64,000 bases of DNA from contig CACFPS010000005.1 in the NCBI GenBank assembly GCA_902568235.1, forward strand, positions 1-64,000, given 5' to 3'. Position 1 is the first letter of the stretch; each line of letters begins with the position of its first letter. Position numbers and translations under genes: made by a program. Below the pieces are notes generated by a model that worked only from the letters and a program-made list of their open reading frames with translations, was not told the DNA's origin and searched no databases. This DNA comes from an uncultured Pelagibacteraceae bacterium. GTDB lineage: Bacteria; Pseudomonadota; Alphaproteobacteria; Pelagibacterales; Pelagibacteraceae. Below are positions 61,978-64,000 of the stretch, piece after piece.

Positions 61978-61982
61978 GAGGG
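61978..61982 (+). promoter_or_regulatory. Ribosome-binding site of the TRAP binding-protein gene
   Basis: GAGGG seven to eleven bases before the ATG at 61989 fixes the gene's start upstream of the frameshift. In the 150-base spacer 61839-61988 a TATAAT at 61927-61932 could be a -10 element, but no clear -35 is visible. Confidence 0.55.
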
Positions 61983-61988
61983 AAAATA

Positions 61989-63084
61989 ATGAAAAAAATC
62001 ATTTCAACGTTATTTGCAGTTATTTTAGTTTTTGGATTTGTTTCAAATGCTAATGCCGCAAAAACATTAAAATGCCAAAACTGTTATCAGTGCAAAAGCT
62101 GATGAAGTTGTTATGTTAAAAGACTTCACAGATACTGTTACTGCTTTAACAGGTGGTTCGCTTAAATTTGAAATTATGCCTGCTGGAACAGTAGTTGGAG
62201 TTAAAGAAACTTTAGATGCTGTAGACAAAGGTTTAATTGATTGTGGTTTTGCTTGGACACACTATTGGTCAGGCGATCACCCAGCAGCGATGCTATTTGG
62301 TTCGCCAGTAGCAGGAGCAGGAGTAGGAATTGATAACTTAGCATTCTTATCTTGGTTCCAATATGGTGGTGGAAAAGAACTATACGATCAACTATGGTCA
62401 GAAATGGGAAGAGACATAAAAGGTTTTATGCTTCAACCAGTTGGACCAGAAGCTTTAGGTTGGTTTCCAAAACCAATTAAAGACATGGCTGACTTTAGAA
62501 CTTATAAATTTAGAACTCCTCCGGGAATTCCAGGACAAACTTACAAAGATATCGGTATAGCTTCTGTTGCTATGGGAGGTGGAGATATTCTTCCAGCTCT
62601 TCAAGCAGGAACAATTGATGCTGCAGAATGGTGTTGTCCAAAACCTGACTTGGTATTTGGTTTCTACAAAGTTTTAAAACATTATTACTTACAAGGTTTA
62701 CACCAAGTAGTGGTTAATGCTGACTTTTATATGACAGGAAAAACTTATAATGGTTTAACTGATCATGAGAAAAAATCACTTGAAGTTGCAGCTAATGCAT
62801 CTTTAGCAAAATCACTAAGCTACAGAATATATGAAAACGGTAAAGCTCTTGCTGAGTTAACAACTAAGCATGGTGTTAAATTAGAAGACACTCCTTCAGA
62901 TTATTTTGTGGAGTATATGGCAGCAGCTAAAGCTACTTTGAATAAAAATGCAGCTAAAAATGCATTCTTTAAAGAAGTTTGGGATTCCCAAAAAGCTTTT
63001 GCTGATATAGCTGTTCCATTTTGGAGCGGAGTTCAAATGTCTAATGCGAAGCTAGGAATGGCTCACGCGGCGACATTGAAGTAA
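61989..63084 (+). pseudogene. TRAP transporter substrate-binding protein, frameshifted near its signal peptide
   Basis: The ATG at 61989 gives a perfect signal peptide (MKKIISTLFAVILVFGFVSN, then ANAAKTLK) and then stops at 62101-62103 in the wrong frame. One extra base near 62073 separates it from an open frame that continues as AKTVISAKADEVVMLKDFTD to the TAA at 63082-63084. The rest (GSLKFEIMPAGTVVGVKETL, DIKGFMLQPVGPEALGWFPK, KFRTPPGIPGQTYKDIGIAS, LPALQAGTIDAAEWCCPKPD) is a full DctP-type binding protein like TakP (2-oxoacids) or the mannitol/chloroaromatic group. Without an error in the sequence it would not be exported intact. The ligand is unknown. Confidence 0.85.
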
Positions 63085-63107
63085 TATAGTTTTAATACAA
63101 AACTATA
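63085..63107 (+). other. A/T stem-loop after the binding-protein gene
   Basis: TATAGTTTT (63085-63093) pairs with AAAACTATA (63099-63107) around AATAC, directly after the TRAP binding-protein stop and 11 bases before the terminator stem. It may add to 3'-end stability of the upstream message. Confidence 0.5.
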
Positions 63108-63118
63108 ATCAAATTAGA

Positions 63119-63153
63119 ATAAAGCGGACTTTTTTAGTCCGCTTTATTTTTTT
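63119..63153 (+). terminator. Rho-independent terminator between dctP and dctQ
   Basis: ATAAAGCGGACT (63119-63130) pairs perfectly with AGTCCGCTTTAT (63136-63147) around TTTTT, followed by six T's. This is the clearest terminator in the window. It lies inside the TRAP operon, so the binding protein would be made in excess over the permeases reached by read-through. Confidence 0.88.
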
Positions 63154-63163
63154 AAAAGTATTT

Positions 63164-63775
63164 ATGGCAAAAAAAAAGAGTAAACTAGACATTTCAGACG
63201 AAATGATTGCTGAACGAAGAGGAAGTTCAAGCAAAATGCCTAAAGACATGCCAAAATGGATGGGAAAGTCTATTATTCTAATTGATAAATTTAGCAAGAA
63301 TATAGGAAACATAGTTTGCTGGATTTTAATGCCACTAATTCTTGCAATGACATATGAAGTTATTGCTAGAAAATTATTTTTAGCTCCTACAATTTGGGCA
63401 TATGATATGAGCCGATTTTTGTATGGAGCTTTATTTATGTTGGGTGCTGGTTATGCACTTTCTAAAGGGGTTCATATAAGAGCTGACTTTTTATATAGAA
63501 ATTTTAAAGTTAAAAATCAGGGTTTAATTGATTTTGTATTATATATTTTATTTTATTTTCCAGGACTAATCGTATTTTTATATATGACAACTGGATTTCT
63601 TCAGGAGTCAATAATGAGAGGTGAAAGAGGAATGGATACGACGTGGATGCCATATATGTGGCCAATTAAATCATGTCTGTGGTTTGGTATTGTATTTCTT
63701 TTGATACAAGGAATATCAGAATTATTTAAGAGTTATTATGCAATGACCAAAGGAAAATGGCCTGGAGATAAATGA
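63164..63775 (+). CDS. dctQ: TRAP transporter small permease (DctQ)
   Basis: A 203-residue membrane protein with four helices. LIDKFSKNIGNIVCWILMPL, YEVIARKLFLAPTIWAYDMS, GAGYALSKGVHIRADFLYRN and the last helix ending in LLIQGISELFKSYY match the DctQ family (the E-V-x-x-R and H-V-x-x-D motifs). A basic N-terminal tail of about 40 residues precedes TM1. It lies after the internal terminator and overlaps dctM. Confidence 0.92.
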   Translation: MAKKKSKLDISDEMIAERRGSSSKMPKDMPKWMGKSIILIDKFSKNIGNIVCWILMPLILAMTYEVIARKLFLAPTIWAYDMSRFLYGALFMLGAGYALSKGVHIRADFLYRNFKVKNQGLIDFVLYILFYFPGLIVFLYMTTGFLQESIMRGERGMDTTWMPYMWPIKSCLWFGIVFLLIQGISELFKSYYAMTKGKWPGDK

Positions 63776-64000
63776 TTTCAGAATTAATTGATCCAGCTGT
63801 ATTAGGTTTTATTTTAATTGGAGTAATGCTTTTCTCCATATTTATTGGTTTTCCAATATCTTTCACTTTAATATTTTTAGGATTTGTTTTTGGTTACCTA
63901 GGTTTTGGGAAGCTTGTATTTTATTTAATGACACTTCAGTTTTCGATGGTTATGACCGAACAAACCTTGGCCGCCGTACCACTCTTTGTGTTCATGGGTA
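63772..64000 (+). CDS. dctM: TRAP transporter large permease (DctM), cut by window edge
   Basis: The ATG at 63772 overlaps the dctQ stop (ATGA). The 76 visible residues, open to the window end, start MISELIDPAVLGFILIGVML and contain IGFPISFTLIFLGFVFGYLG and TLAAVPLFVFMG, the typical first helices and the A-x-P-L-F-V-F-M-G motif of DctM. The large subunit forms the sodium-driven transport pathway. Confidence 0.9.
   Translation, partial: MISELIDPAVLGFILIGVMLFSIFIGFPISFTLIFLGFVFGYLGFGKLVFYLMTLQFSMVMTEQTLAAVPLFVFMG

Noticed and set aside
1..64000. CRISPR array, prophage or insertion sequence
   Set aside because: No regularly spaced repeats, integrase, transposase, structural phage genes or terminal inverted repeats were found.

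Overview
The window looks like a piece of a marine alphaproteobacterial chromosome of the SAR11 (Pelagibacterales) type. The evidence is very low GC with A/T-rich codon use in every gene, tightly packed genes with many 1-4 base start/stop overlaps, very short spacers, and typical SAR11 content: one-carbon/osmolyte oxidation, a TPP-riboswitch-controlled thiV transporter, aprAB with a membrane anchor, sulfonate breakdown, a TRAP transporter and a single-gene OGT-like protein. No rRNA, tRNA, insertion sequence, prophage or CRISPR array was seen. The lineage assignment is from gene content only.

Layout. 1-6.1 kb: a plus-strand operon with a methyltransferase fragment, Rieske oxygenase, SET protein, a DddP-type DMSP lyase, a frameshifted APS-kinase-like gene, a nucleotidyltransferase, a crotonase, a CoA-binding protein and a split YeeE/YedE-type sulfur transporter. 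6.1-13 kb: flavoprotein, DUF4864, then dimethylglycine/sarcosine dehydrogenase followed directly by etfB, etfA and ETF-quinone oxidoreductase. 13-16.4 kb: DUF2237 and hisI (minus), folE, acuI (acryloyl-CoA reductase) and a LysR regulator. 16.4-20.5 kb: iron ABC transporter fbpABC with a Fur-like box, plus a 49-residue Cys-containing ORF and a long hairpin between fbpA and fbpB. 20.5-26.3 kb: OGT-like protein, thioredoxin-like protein, DUF4396, ABC-2 exporter, TauE/SafE permease. 26.3-31 kb: TPP riboswitch-thiV, rseP, HU, amt. 31-37 kb: peroxiredoxin, rhodanese, recX, cysQ, mnmA, metC and several small genes. 37-42 kb: MFS transporter, pabB-pabA-pabC, and an HNH-HIT fusion protein. 42-50 kb: aprM-aprB-aprA, a TauE/SafE exporter, suyAB and xsc. 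50-55 kb: a broken sxtJ-like gene, a DUF5989 gene, a NodU/CmcH-type carbamoyltransferase and two SGNH-hydrolase paralogues. 55-62 kb: amine oxidase-like flavoprotein, SOUL protein, a metal-site-less M24 protein, M23 peptidase, SDR, TerC and GMC dehydrogenase (minus strand). 62-64 kb: TRAP transporter (frameshifted binding protein, dctQ, partial dctM).

The genes combine into methylated-compound and organosulfur catabolism. DddP could release DMS and acrylate from DMSP and AcuI could reduce acryloyl-CoA. A GMC (choline-type) dehydrogenase and DMGDH cover parts of choline/betaine oxidation, with electrons going through ETF and ETF-QO to quinone. SuyAB and Xsc release sulfite from sulfonates, AprAB/AprM can oxidise it to sulfate via APS, and TauE/SafE-type permeases could export it.

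Three genes (APS-kinase-like, sxtJ-like, TRAP binding protein) each carry one net +1 frameshift with both halves otherwise intact. That pattern fits assembly errors at least as well as real gene decay. The parts least explained by known families are the HNH-HIT fusion, the SxtI/J/K-like carbamoylation module with two SGNH proteins, the 49-aa ORF plus hairpin in the iron operon, and the 116-aa protein behind aprA.
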